From: Campylobacterota bacterium
GTDB lineage: Bacteria; Campylobacterota; Campylobacteria; Campylobacterales; SZUA-545
Length of the DNA: 23,455 nucleotides
Direction of reading: 5' to 3'
Assembly (NCBI GenBank): GCA_003561815.1
Contig: PWVP01000265.1
Coordinates: 1 to 23,455 of the forward strand
This document shows, piece after piece, positions 14,992-22,974 of this stretch. A program made the translations under genes and the position numbers. The first letter of the stretch is position 1. Each line of letters begins with the position of its first letter. The notes beneath the pieces are model-generated. The model had not been told where the DNA came from and searched no databases. It saw only the letters and a program-made list of their open reading frames with translations.

Positions 14992-17190
14992 ATGAAAAAC
15001 CTTATTATCGTCGAATCCCCCTCCAAAGCGCGAACCATTAAAAACTTTCTAGACAGCAGTTACCAGGTGGTCGCCTCCAAAGGCCATATCCGGGATCTGC
15101 CCAAACGGCGCATGGGCGTGACCTATAAAGAGGGGCGCTTTGAGGCGGACTATGAGGTGAGCAAAGACCACGCGGCGCTGGTCAAAGAGATCAAGACGAT
15201 GGCCAAAAAGGCCCAGAAGGTCTACATCGCCACGGATGAGGATCGTGAGGGGGAGGCGATCGGTTATCATATCGCCGTTTTGCTGGGAGATAAGCTGGAA
15301 AACTTCCCCCGCATCGTCTTTCACGAGGTGACCAAGCGGGCGATCACCGAGGCGCTGGCGCATCCGCGCACGATCGATATGGACCGCGTTAATGCACAGC
15401 AGGCGCGCCGTCTGCTCGATCGTCTGGTGGGCTACAACCTCTCGCCGCTTCTGGCCACCAAGATCCAAAAGGGGCTCAGTGCCGGGCGGGTGCAATCCTC
15501 GGCACTGAAGATTGTGGTCGATCGCGAGCGGGAGATTCTGGCCTTTAAACCCGAAGAGTATTGGCGCGTGGTGGGAAGCTTCGATCCCGCTTTGGAGGCG
15601 GAACTTTATAGCTATGAGGGTGAAAAGCTCGATAAGCTCTCCATCAAAAACGGCGCGCAGGCTGAAGCGATCGAAGCGGGCCTGAAAGCGGCGGCTTACC
15701 AGATCGCCTCCATCGAGACCAAAGAGCGCAAAGTCTCCCCGCAGCCGCCCTTTATGACCTCCAGTCTGCAGCAGACCGCCTCAGGCCGTCTGGGCTTCAG
15801 CCCTAAAAAGACTATGATGCTGGCGCAGAAGCTCTACGAGGGGGTACCCACCGACAAGGGTGAGAGCGGTGTGATCACCTATATGCGAACCGATAGTCTG
15901 CACATCACCCCGGAGGCGAACAAGGCGGCTCGAGAGAAGATCGAGAGCGATCACGGCGCGGCGTTTCTCTCTAAGGGTGTTCGCACCTTTAAGAGCAAAA
16001 GCAAAGGCGCCCAGGAGGCCCACGAAGCGATCCGCCCGACCGATCTGAGCTTTACGCCCAAGATAGCCGCCGGTTATCTGGGGCGCGATGAGCTGCGGCT
16101 TTATACCTTAATATACAACCGCTTTCTAGCCAGCCAGATGGCTGAAGCGCGCTTTGAGACCCAGAACATCTTTATCGAAGGGGGCAAGGGGGTCTTCAAG
16201 GCCAGCGGTCGCCGACTGGTGTTTGAGGGGTTTTACCGGGTGATGGCCGAGGATGAGGATAAGGATAAGCTTCTGCCCCCTTTAGAGCAGGGCAGCGCGA
16301 TCGCCCTTAAGGAGCTGGCGGTCACGCAGCACTTTACCGAGCCGCCAAGTCGCTACAGTGAGGCGGGGCTGGTCAAGGTGCTCGAGCAGCAGGGCATCGG
16401 TCGCCCCTCCACCTACGCGCCGACCATCTCGATTCTGGAGTCGCGGGGGTATATCGCGGTGGAGAAGAAGCAGGTGGTGCCCCAGAAGGTGGCCTTTACG
16501 GTGGTGGAGATGCTTGAGAAGCACTTTCCCGAAGTGGTCGATAGCCGCTTTACCGCCCGCATGGAGGAGGATCTCGATGAGGTGGCCGAGAGCAAGAAGG
16601 ATTGGCAGAAGCTCTTAGCGGAGTTTTATGAGCCCTTTATCGCCCGCATCAGCGAGGGCAAAGAGCAGATCAAAAGCCGCAAAAAGGCCGATCCGATCGG
16701 TGAAGCGTGCCCCGAGTGCGGCAAAGAGCTGCTGCTGCGCAGTGGGCGGTTTGGGGACTTTATCTCCTGCAGCGGCTTTCCCAAGTGCAAATACACCCGC
16801 AATCTCACCGAAAATGCGAAGGCGGAGCCTGAAAAGAGCGATGAGGTGTGTGAGAAGTGTGGAGCAGCCATGGTGGTGCGCGAGGGCAGACGGGGCCGCT
16901 TTTTAGCCTGCAGCGCCTACCCTAAATGCAAAAACACCAAGCCTTTGGAGCCCGAGGAGCGTATCGAGGTGCCGTGTCCGAAGTGTGGCGGCGAGATTCG
17001 CAAACGCATCTCCAAACGCGGCCCTTTTTATGGCTGCACCAACTACCCCAAGTGTGACTTTATCTCCAAATTCGCCCCCACCGCCACCCAGTGCCCCCAG
17101 TGTGGCTGGCCGATGGCGCACCGCACCTTGCGGGGTAAAGAGGTGTTTGAGTGTGTGAAGGGTGAGTGTAAGCATAAAGAGGATGCTTAG
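14992..17190 (+). CDS. topA: DNA topoisomerase I
   Basis: A type IA topoisomerase that relaxes negative supercoils. The 732 residues begin MKNLIIVESPSKARTIKNFL, the normal start of the Toprim domain. The acidic metal cluster is ATDEDREGE (D82, D84, E86), and the catalytic tyrosine is Y297 in GVITYMRTDS. The C-terminus has four consecutive zinc ribbons from C573 onward: CPECG..CSGFPKC, CEKCG..CSAYPKC, CPKCG..CTNYPKC and CPQCG..CVKGEC. I chose ATG 14992 over the in-frame TTG at 14869, because the extra 41 residues lie in the flagellin promoter region and are not family-like, and AAAAAGG precedes this ATG. It is divergent from flagellin and ends 12 bases from the convergent L,D-transpeptidase gene, with no terminator between them. 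Confidence 0.97.
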   Translation: MKNLIIVESPSKARTIKNFLDSSYQVVASKGHIRDLPKRRMGVTYKEGRFEADYEVSKDHAALVKEIKTMAKKAQKVYIATDEDREGEAIGYHIAVLLGDKLENFPRIVFHEVTKRAITEALAHPRTIDMDRVNAQQARRLLDRLVGYNLSPLLATKIQKGLSAGRVQSSALKIVVDREREILAFKPEEYWRVVGSFDPALEAELYSYEGEKLDKLSIKNGAQAEAIEAGLKAAAYQIASIETKERKVSPQPPFMTSSLQQTASGRLGFSPKKTMMLAQKLYEGVPTDKGESGVITYMRTDSLHITPEANKAAREKIESDHGAAFLSKGVRTFKSKSKGAQEAHEAIRPTDLSFTPKIAAGYLGRDELRLYTLIYNRFLASQMAEARFETQNIFIEGGKGVFKASGRRLVFEGFYRVMAEDEDKDKLLPPLEQGSAIALKELAVTQHFTEPPSRYSEAGLVKVLEQQGIGRPSTYAPTISILESRGYIAVEKKQVVPQKVAFTVVEMLEKHFPEVVDSRFTARMEEDLDEVAESKKDWQKLLAEFYEPFIARISEGKEQIKSRKKADPIGEACPECGKELLLRSGRFGDFISCSGFPKCKYTRNLTENAKAEPEKSDEVCEKCGAAMVVREGRRGRFLACSAYPKCKNTKPLEPEERIEVPCPKCGGEIRKRISKRGPFYGCTNYPKCDFISKFAPTATQCPQCGWPMAHRTLRGKEVFECVKGECKHKEDA

Positions 17191-17202
17191 GCGCACCCTC
17201 TT

Positions 17203-17976
17203 CTATTCGACGATGATTACTTTGTCCCCTTCGCGCATCAGGCGGTAGAGGTATTTGGCATCTTCGTTGCGCACCCGCACACAGCCGTGGCTGGAGCGCT
17301 GGCCGATGGAGGCGGGGTTGCTCGTGCCGTGGATGGCGTAGCTTTTGCCGATATTGAGCGCGTATTTGCCCAGGCTGCCACGAAAGCAGCGAATCCCCTC
17401 TGCCACATACTCCCGGTAGCGCGCCTCTTTTTCCATGTGCGCGGGGATACACCACTCGATCCCGTCAGGGTGGTAGACTTTAAACTCCACCCGGTACTCT
17501 CCAGGCTCGGTGTAGTAGCAGAGCCCACCCTCTTCAGCGGGGAAGCAGTCATCGATCCCCAGCCCCACGCGGGTGGAGAAGATCACCACCTGCTCGCGCC
17601 CCTCTTTTTCGACCACATTGAGGGTGAAGTGGGCCTTGTCGATAATGATGTGGCGCTCAACACCCGCCGATCGGGGGATGAGCGGGGCGGGGGAGATATC
17701 CCGCGCGGTGCTTTGATGGACCCACCAGTTGGGCTCTGCAGCCGCCCACTGGCCCTGGGGAAAGTGACCGGAGATGAGCAGCCAGTTGCCCGATCGGGCC
17801 CGGGTGGTAAAGCACGTGCCCTCATCCCACACCTGCACCACCTCACCGCCGGGGGCAGAACGGATGTTGGCTCCGGTGTTGAGCTGCCAGGTGCTCGCCG
17901 ATGTGCGTTCTACCTCAAAGGCCCAGAGGGCTGTCAGGGCGATTAGAAGCCAGAGGGTTAGCGCTTTTGGCACCAT
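17203..17976 (-). CDS. L,D-transpeptidase (YkuD domain) with SH3-like domain
   Basis: A periplasmic enzyme of 257 residues that would make L,D cross-links in peptidoglycan or attach proteins to it. A signal-type hydrophobic segment (about 5-20) is followed by an SH3-like domain (about 30-90, NIRSAPGGEVVQVWDEGTCF). The YkuD domain has the active-site motif HGTSNPASIGQRSSHGCVRV with catalytic C232. Additional Cys residues (in CFPAEEGGLCYY, WCIPAH and RCF) might form disulfides. The ATG lies inside the end of dxr (19-base overlap) and is preceded by GGGAGGTG. It is the last gene of the purT-dxr operon. Carboxypeptidase activity, as in Campylobacter Pgp2-like relatives, cannot be excluded. Confidence 0.92.
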   Translation of the reverse strand: MVPKALTLWLLIALTALWAFEVERTSASTWQLNTGANIRSAPGGEVVQVWDEGTCFTTRARSGNWLLISGHFPQGQWAAAEPNWWVHQSTARDISPAPLIPRSAGVERHIIIDKAHFTLNVVEKEGREQVVIFSTRVGLGIDDCFPAEEGGLCYYTEPGEYRVEFKVYHPDGIEWCIPAHMEKEARYREYVAEGIRCFRGSLGKYALNIGKSYAIHGTSNPASIGQRSSHGCVRVRNEDAKYLYRLMREGDKVIIVE

Positions 17977-19040
17977 GCGCGCACCTCCCGATCGAGCTCA
18001 AAGATCGTCTCCAGGCTCTCTGGTGGCGTGGTGAAGCGTTCTGTTGCGGCCAGTACGCATCGGGCGATCTGGCCAAAGGGGATCGCGCCTTGGGAGAACT
18101 GCTCGATCGCCGCTTCGTTGGCCGCATTGACCACTGCACCGAGTGCCGGGTTTTGCAAAAGAGGCTCTTTGAGCGCCCAGAGCGGGTAGCGATCGGTGCA
18201 GATGGGCTCAAACTTCAGCGGCGCAAGAGCGGTCAGATCACAAGGGGGCGCAATGGGTGCCTCGATTCGCTCTAGCAGGGTGTAGGCGATGGGCAGGCGC
18301 ATATCGGCCCGGGCCAGCTGGGCGGTGGTGCTGCCATCTTTAAAGGCAATAAGCGCATGGACGATGGAGCTGCGCTCAATCACGCCGTCGATGAGAACCG
18401 GCCCGCTAAAGCGCTCCTTAAAGAGCCAGTAGGCCTCCAGCACCTCAAAGAGCTTATTGGCCATGGTGGCGCTATCGATGGTGATCTTTTGGCCCATCGA
18501 CCAGTTGGGGTGCTCCAGTACCGCTTCGAGGGTGGCCTGCTCGATCGCAGCGGGGGCACAATCGCGCAGTGCGCCCCCGCTGGCTGTCAGGGTCATCTGA
18601 TCGATGGGGCGCTGGGCAAGCAGATACCAGAGCCCGAAGTGTTCGCTATCGACCGGCAAAATGGCACTACAGTCCACAAAAGCCCCCGCAGCCACAAGCG
18701 ACTCCTTATTGGCCAGCGCCACCCGCTTGCCACACGCGATCGCGGTGAGGGTGGGCTTCAGACCCGCAAACCCGACCAGGGCGTTGAGCACAAGCGGGCT
18801 GCTGCTCGCTTCGATCGCCTCTAAAATCGCCTCGGGGCCGTACTGTGTGTGGGGGTGATCGACGCGCTTAGCCGCTTCGCGGGTGGCCACCACGACGCGC
18901 TTGGGGCGAAACTCGGCGATCTGGCGGTTTAAAAGCGCGGTATTGCGCCCGGCCACCAGTGTCTCGACGGGCAGATGGAAACGGCGGGCGATATCCAGCG
19001 CCGCTGTGCCGATAGAGCCGGTGGAGCCGAGCAGAACCAC
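17958..19040 (-). CDS. dxr: 1-deoxy-D-xylulose-5-phosphate reductoisomerase
   Basis: DXR converts DXP into MEP with NADPH, the committed step of the MEP isoprenoid pathway. The 360 residues begin VVLLGSTGSIGTAALDIARR, the NADPH-binding loop. The metal and substrate region is present as VDSEHFGLW, LTASGGALRD, HPNWSMGQKITIDSATMANKLFEVLEAYWLF and NAANEAAIEQF, in the form seen in Helicobacter. It is a little shorter than the 380-400 residues of many DXRs. Start is a GTG at 19040 that directly follows the purT stop TAA, in the same frame with no bases between. There is no Shine-Dalgarno, so translation probably depends on reinitiation after purT. Confidence 0.96.
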   Translation of the reverse strand: MVLLGSTGSIGTAALDIARRFHLPVETLVAGRNTALLNRQIAEFRPKRVVVATREAAKRVDHPHTQYGPEAILEAIEASSSPLVLNALVGFAGLKPTLTAIACGKRVALANKESLVAAGAFVDCSAILPVDSEHFGLWYLLAQRPIDQMTLTASGGALRDCAPAAIEQATLEAVLEHPNWSMGQKITIDSATMANKLFEVLEAYWLFKERFSGPVLIDGVIERSSIVHALIAFKDGSTTAQLARADMRLPIAYTLLERIEAPIAPPCDLTALAPLKFEPICTDRYPLWALKEPLLQNPALGAVVNAANEAAIEQFSQGAIPFGQIARCVLAATERFTTPPESLETIFELDREVRAWCQKR

Positions 19041-20210
19041 TTAGCGATCTTGGATCTGATCGACCAGTTGGGCCGCCTGCTCTTTAGCGCTCATCGCATC
19101 CTCGGCACTGACCAGCACCACCGCCATGCGGCGGCCCGGATGGCTGACGGGCTTACCAAAGAGCCGCACGAAGTGGTTGGGCCCAAAGAGGGGTTCGGGC
19201 ACCTGGATAACCGGATTGGCGCTGTGGTTTTGGGCTTTGTAGGCGGCGCTGGCGCCGGGGGAGGTGAGGGTGAAATCCAGCGGCAGGCCCAGCACGGCGC
19301 GCACATGGAGGGCAAACTCGCTCTGGTTTTGGGTGATGAGTGTGACCATGCCGGTATCGTGCGGGCGGGGGGAGACCTCGCTAAAGTAGACCTCTTCGCC
19401 CTTGATAAAGAGCTCCACCCCGAAAAGCCCGCGACCGCCCAGTCCGTCGGTGACCGCTTTGGCCATCGCCTCGGCTTTGGCTTTGACCGTTTCGCTCATC
19501 GCCATCGGCTGCCAGGAGAAGATGTAGTCACCCCCCTCCTGAATATGGCCGATCGGCTCACAGAAGACCGTCTGCTTTTCGTTGCGAACCGTCAGAAGGG
19601 TGATCTCATAATCGAAGCGGACAAACGCCTCAACAATCAGCTCGCTCGCATCGCCACGGGCATCCTCTTGCGCGTGCTTCCAGCTCTCCTTAAGATCCTC
19701 AGGCGAGTGGGCGACACTCTGGCCGTGGCCGGAGCTGCTCATCACCGGCTTGATGACACAGGGAAAGCCGATCGCCTCTGCTGCCGCACTCAGCTCTTCG
19801 TAGCTTGTGACAAAGCGGTAGGCGCTGGTTTTGAGCCCGAGCTCTTCGGCGGCAAACTGGCGGATCCCTTTGCGGTTCATGGTCAGCTGCACCGCCCGGG
19901 CGTTGGGGATGACGGTGAAACCCTCTTTTTCGGCCTCAATCAGCGCATCGATATTGATCGCTTCGATTTCGGGCAGGATGTAGGCTGGCTTTTCGCGGCG
20001 GATCACCTCCAGAATCTGCGCCTTATCCTTCATGTCGATGGTGTAGGCGCGGTGAGAGACCGGGTGGGCCGGCGCATCGGCGTAGCGATCGACAGCGATC
20101 ACCTCCAGCCCCAGTCGCTGGGCCTCCAGAGCCACCTCTTTACCCAGTTCGCCGCTTCCTAGCAGCAGGATCTTTAGACTGTTCTCTTTAAGTGGAGCGG
20201 TAAAGTTCAC
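19041..20210 (-). CDS. purT: Formate-dependent phosphoribosylglycinamide formyltransferase 2
   Basis: PurT makes formyl-GAR from GAR, formate and ATP in purine synthesis, avoiding 10-formyl-THF. The 389 residues match the family length of about 390. Visible blocks are ILLLGSGELGKEVALEAQRLG at the N-terminus, ILPEIEAINIDAL, the ATP-grasp core FPCVIKPVMSSSGHGQSV, GGRGLFGVELFIKGEEVYFSEVSPRPHDTGMVTL and a C-terminal RRMAVVL. Translation starts at a GTG (20210) with AAAAGG about eight bases upstream; the following residues NFTAPLKENSLKI fit the family. A TAAAAT (plus-strand 20256-20261) may be the -10. It is the first gene of the purT-dxr-L,D-transpeptidase operon and lies 121 bases downstream of tpx. 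Confidence 0.96.
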   Translation of the reverse strand: MNFTAPLKENSLKILLLGSGELGKEVALEAQRLGLEVIAVDRYADAPAHPVSHRAYTIDMKDKAQILEVIRREKPAYILPEIEAINIDALIEAEKEGFTVIPNARAVQLTMNRKGIRQFAAEELGLKTSAYRFVTSYEELSAAAEAIGFPCVIKPVMSSSGHGQSVAHSPEDLKESWKHAQEDARGDASELIVEAFVRFDYEITLLTVRNEKQTVFCEPIGHIQEGGDYIFSWQPMAMSETVKAKAEAMAKAVTDGLGGRGLFGVELFIKGEEVYFSEVSPRPHDTGMVTLITQNQSEFALHVRAVLGLPLDFTLTSPGASAAYKAQNHSANPVIQVPEPLFGPNHFVRLFGKPVSHPGRRMAVVLVSAEDAMSAKEQAAQLVDQIQDR

Positions 20211-20300
20211 GGCAAAACCTTTTGGGGGCCATCAAAACCCTATTATTTCGCGGCGATTTTACCAGAAAGGTGCCAAAGTTTAGAAGAAAACGAGAGAGGA

Positions 20301-20322
20301 CCCCGCCCGCAAAGGGGCGAGG
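20301..20322 (-). terminator. Probable terminator of tpx
   Basis: Read leftward, GCGGGCG-type arms form a stem: CGCCC (20304-20308) pairs with GGGCG (20315-20319), then a mismatch and two more pairs, around a GCAAAG loop. A pyrimidine-rich tract with TTTT follows leftward. It is ten bases after the tpx stop codon. The T-run is imperfect. Confidence 0.5.
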
Positions 20323-20331
20323 CTAGCAGTG

Positions 20332-20844
20332 TTAGGCGGCTGCTTTAGCTGCCTGAAGGGCGGCGTCGTACTCGGGCTCTGCGGTGATCTCGGGCACGAT
20401 CTCTTTATAGGTGATCTTGCCGGACTTGTCCACCACGAAGATGGCGCGGGCGAGTACGCCAGCGAGCGGGCCATCGGCCAGCAGCACACCAAACGCTTCA
20501 CCAAACGCTTTGTTGCGGAAATCAGAAGCGGTGGTGACATTCTCAATCCCCTCGGTAGAGCAGAAGCGCTTAGAGGCGAAGGGCAGGTCCATCGATACAA
20601 CGACCGTCTCAACACCCTCTAAAGCGGCGGCCTTGGTGTTGAAGTTGCGGGTCTCGGTGGCGCACACGGGGGTGTCCAGAGAGGGAACCACCACGATCAG
20701 CTGCGCCTGATCTTTTGCGCCCCCTACAGTGTGCTCACCCAGATCGCTTTTAACTACAGTGACCGCCGGGGCGGCATCGCCCACATTTAATGCGTTTCCT
20801 GTTAGATTTACAACATTGCCTTTGAGCTTTGTCTGCTGTGCCAT
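20332..20844 (-). CDS. tpx: Thiol peroxidase (atypical 2-Cys peroxiredoxin)
   Basis: Tpx reduces peroxides with electrons from thioredoxin. The protein has 170 residues, the usual length. The peroxidatic C61 lies in PSLDTPVCATETRNFN and the resolving C95 in RFCSTEGIENV, at the same numbers as in E. coli Tpx. I chose ATG 20844 because MAQQTKLKGNVVNLTGNAL is a typical Tpx start and AAAAGGAG precedes it. The open frame extends upstream to 21006, but that part crosses the promoter region and the start of the divergent lipoprotein gene. It is the second peroxiredoxin in the window, after the AhpC-type enzyme. Confidence 0.96.
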   Translation of the reverse strand: MAQQTKLKGNVVNLTGNALNVGDAAPAVTVVKSDLGEHTVGGAKDQAQLIVVVPSLDTPVCATETRNFNTKAAALEGVETVVVSMDLPFASKRFCSTEGIENVTTASDFRNKAFGEAFGVLLADGPLAGVLARAIFVVDKSGKITYKEIVPEITAEPEYDAALQAAKAAA

Positions 20845-20914
20845 GTTTGGCTCCTTTTGCAAATTTTGTGAACAGCGTGATAAGTCTAGATAAAAAACTC
20901 TTACAAGGGGCTTG

Positions 20915-21244
20915 ATGATCCGCCGTATCTCTCTACTCTGTGTTACGCTGCTACTCATCGGCTGTATGCCGCCGAAGTCGAGCATGAGCGAGTATGCCAT
21001 GGCCACTGTCAGCTATGTGGAGGTTCAGGATGAGACCCGCTGGCACCATCGCCTCCGTGGCCGTGAGCGCTACACCCAGTCACTGGAGCTCTTCCTCGAT
21101 GATGGCCGCCTCTTTACGGTGAGCGGCTATGAGGCCGATCGCGCCTTTAGATTGGGCGATCGGGTCCGTATCGAGTTTGTCCACACCCGGGTGATTGAGG
21201 TGCGCTATGCAGGGGGGTTGATCGATGATGGCGGACGGTTTTAG
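20915..21244 (+). CDS. Small predicted lipoprotein of unknown function
   Basis: I do not recognise this 109-residue protein. It has a short basic start and a hydrophobic core (ISLLCVTLLLIG) ending in a lipobox with the lipidated cysteine C17, so it is a predicted lipoprotein. Residue +2 is Met, not Asp, which suggests the outer membrane by the E. coli rule. The mature part of about 93 residues is charged and rich in Arg, Tyr and Val with alternating beta-type patterns (LELFLDDGRLFTVSGYEADRAFRLGDRVRIEFVHTRVIEVRY), suggesting a small beta-barrel or OB-like fold. ATG 20915 has AAGGGG four bases upstream, which favours it over TTG 20912. Its stop TAG directly abuts the moaA ATG. Confidence 0.75.
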   Translation: MIRRISLLCVTLLLIGCMPPKSSMSEYAMATVSYVEVQDETRWHHRLRGRERYTQSLELFLDDGRLFTVSGYEADRAFRLGDRVRIEFVHTRVIEVRYAGGLIDDGGRF

Positions 21245-22210
21245 ATGCTAACGGATCAGCATGGACGGCGGGTAAACTATCTGCGCCTGTCGGTGACCGA
21301 GCGGTGCAACCTTCGCTGCCTGTACTGTATGCCCGATAAGCCGTTAAGCTGGGTGCCTAAAGAGAACATCCTCTCGTATGAGGATCTTTTTCTCTTTGTC
21401 CGCGCGGCGATCGATGAGGGGATCGATAAGATCCGCATCACCGGTGGCGAGCCGACGCTTCGTGTCGGGCTGGACGGGTTTTTAAAGCAGATCACCGACT
21501 ACGCGCCGGATATCGATCTGGCGCTGACCACCAACGGCCTTTTTATGGGTGAGCAGGCCCAAAGGCTGGCCGATGCGGGGCTTAAGCGGGTGAACATCTC
21601 GCTTGATTCGCTCCAGCGGGCGGTGGCCGGACGGATCGCCAATCGCGATGTACTGGGGGCGGTTTTAGAGGGGATCGAGGCGAGCCAGGCGGCGGGGCTG
21701 AAGGTGAAGCTCAACATGGTCCCGATGCGGGGCATCAACGATGGTGAGATGATCGCCATCTTAGAGTGGGCGATGGCGCGCGACATTTCGCTTCGCTATA
21801 TCGAGTATATGGAGAATAGCCACGCCAATAAGCACCTCAAAGGGGTGCGCAGTGCGGAGATTTTAGAGGCGGTGGGTGCGCGCTACCGCTTTGAGCCGGT
21901 GGCGTCGGCTGATCGCTCCAGTGCTGCGACGCTCTATCAGCTTGAAAACGGCTACCGCTTTGGGGTGATTGAGCCCCATCTGGAGAAGTTTTGCGAAAAC
22001 TGCAACCGTATCCGCCTGACGGCGGAGGGGTTTTTAATCCCGTGCCTCTACTTCGACGAGGCGATGAGTATTCGCGAGAAGGTGCGCGCCGGGGATGTGG
22101 CCGGTGCGGTGGCGGTTTTGCGCACAGTGCTGGCCAACAAGCCGGAGAAAAACCGCTGGAGCAGTGACAATCAGGGCTCTGAGCGCGCTTTTTATCAGAC
22201 AGGAGGATAG
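21245..22210 (+). CDS. moaA: GTP 3',8-cyclase
   Basis: MoaA is the radical-SAM enzyme that converts GTP to 3',8-cyclo-GTP, the first step of molybdenum-cofactor synthesis. The 321 residues have the N-terminal radical-SAM cluster C21-x3-C25-x2-C28 (TERCNLRCLYCMP), the SAM-binding GGEPTLR, and the C-terminal [4Fe-4S] ligands C250 and C253 (FCENCNR) plus C267 (PCLYF). It ends in the Gly-Gly tail needed for activity. The ATG abuts the stop of the lipoprotein gene. The two final Gly codons (GGA GGA) also form the AGGAGG ribosome site of the next gene. No other moa genes are in the window. Molybdenum enzymes such as nitrate reductase or formate dehydrogenase are common in Campylobacterota. Confidence 0.97.
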   Translation: MLTDQHGRRVNYLRLSVTERCNLRCLYCMPDKPLSWVPKENILSYEDLFLFVRAAIDEGIDKIRITGGEPTLRVGLDGFLKQITDYAPDIDLALTTNGLFMGEQAQRLADAGLKRVNISLDSLQRAVAGRIANRDVLGAVLEGIEASQAAGLKVKLNMVPMRGINDGEMIAILEWAMARDISLRYIEYMENSHANKHLKGVRSAEILEAVGARYRFEPVASADRSSAATLYQLENGYRFGVIEPHLEKFCENCNRIRLTAEGFLIPCLYFDEAMSIREKVRAGDVAGAVAVLRTVLANKPEKNRWSSDNQGSERAFYQTGG

Positions 22211-22212
22211 GG

Positions 22213-22974
22213 TTGAACGGACGAACGAAACTGGCGGTCCTGATTGATGCGGACAATATCAGTGCGGCCACCTGTGAGGCGCTGATTCGTGAGATTGCCA
22301 ACTACGGCGTAGCCAGCGTCAAGCGCGCCTATGGCGACTGGACGACACCGCAGCTGGCCCCCTGGAAAGGGGTGCTGCATGAGTATGCTATCAGCCCGAT
22401 GCAGCAGTTTAGCTACACCCGGGGCAAAAACTCCACCGACTCATCGATGATTATCGATGCGATGGATCTGCTCTACACGGGTCGCTTTGATGGCTTCTGT
22501 CTGGTGACGAGCGACTCGGACTTTACCAAGCTGGCGATGCGGATTCGTGAATCGGGGCTTTTGGTCTATGGTTTCGGGGAGCAGAAAACCCCCGACTCTT
22601 TGCAAGCCGCGTGCGATAAGTTTGTCTTCCTGGAGGCGCTGGAGTCCACCAGCGAGAGCGGCTCAGGCGGCGAGGAGAGCAGCGCGAAAGCCAGAGGCCG
22701 TGCGCGCAAGAGCCGCCAGGAGCTCAATCAGGACACCAAGCTCGTCAACCTGCTGCGCGGTGCGGTGGAGGCGGTCTCCGATGAGAATGGCTGGGCGCAC
22801 ATCTCCGAGGTGGGCTCACACATCGCGAATCAAAGCTCCTTTGATTCCCGCAACTACGGCTATCGCAAGCTGAGCAAGCTGATCGAGGTGACCGAGCTGT
22901 TTGATATGCAAAAACTCAACTACCGCGAAGATGGCTCTTATGATCTCTTTATCCGGGATAAGCGTCAGCGTTAA
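22213..22974 (+). CDS. NYN-domain protein with C-terminal OST-HTH/LOTUS domain (putative RNase)
   Basis: A 253-residue protein. An N-terminal NYN (PIN-like) nuclease domain spans about 5-145, with the acidic residues expected for metal-dependent RNA cleavage: D12 and D14 in VLIDADN, D76 in STDSSMIID, and D101 and D103 in VTSDSDF. A basic, Ser/Gly-rich linker (about 150-178) leads to a C-terminal winged-helix OST-HTH/LOTUS-type domain (about 180-250, KLVNLLRGAVEAVSDENGWAHISEVGSHI), a fold proposed to bind RNA. The combination is known in bacteria, but the target RNAs are unknown. The start is TTG 22213, seven bases after the AGGAGG inside the end of moaA, so expression is tied to moaA. Its stop overlaps the stop of the convergent pirin gene. 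Confidence 0.9.
   Translation: MNGRTKLAVLIDADNISAATCEALIREIANYGVASVKRAYGDWTTPQLAPWKGVLHEYAISPMQQFSYTRGKNSTDSSMIIDAMDLLYTGRFDGFCLVTSDSDFTKLAMRIRESGLLVYGFGEQKTPDSLQAACDKFVFLEALESTSESGSGGEESSAKARGRARKSRQELNQDTKLVNLLRGAVEAVSDENGWAHISEVGSHIANQSSFDSRNYGYRKLSKLIEVTELFDMQKLNYREDGSYDLFIRDKRQR

Noticed and set aside
18975..20162. Open frame of 395 codons on the plus strand opposite purT and the end of dxr
   Set aside because: purT and dxr are unmistakable on the other strand with full family motifs. The plus-strand translation shows no recognisable domain and is rich in residues expected from antisense of GC-biased codons.
20845..21006. 54-codon N-terminal extension of tpx
   Set aside because: It crosses the divergent promoter and the lipoprotein start. 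Tpx homologues begin at MAQQTKLKGN, which has its own ribosome site.
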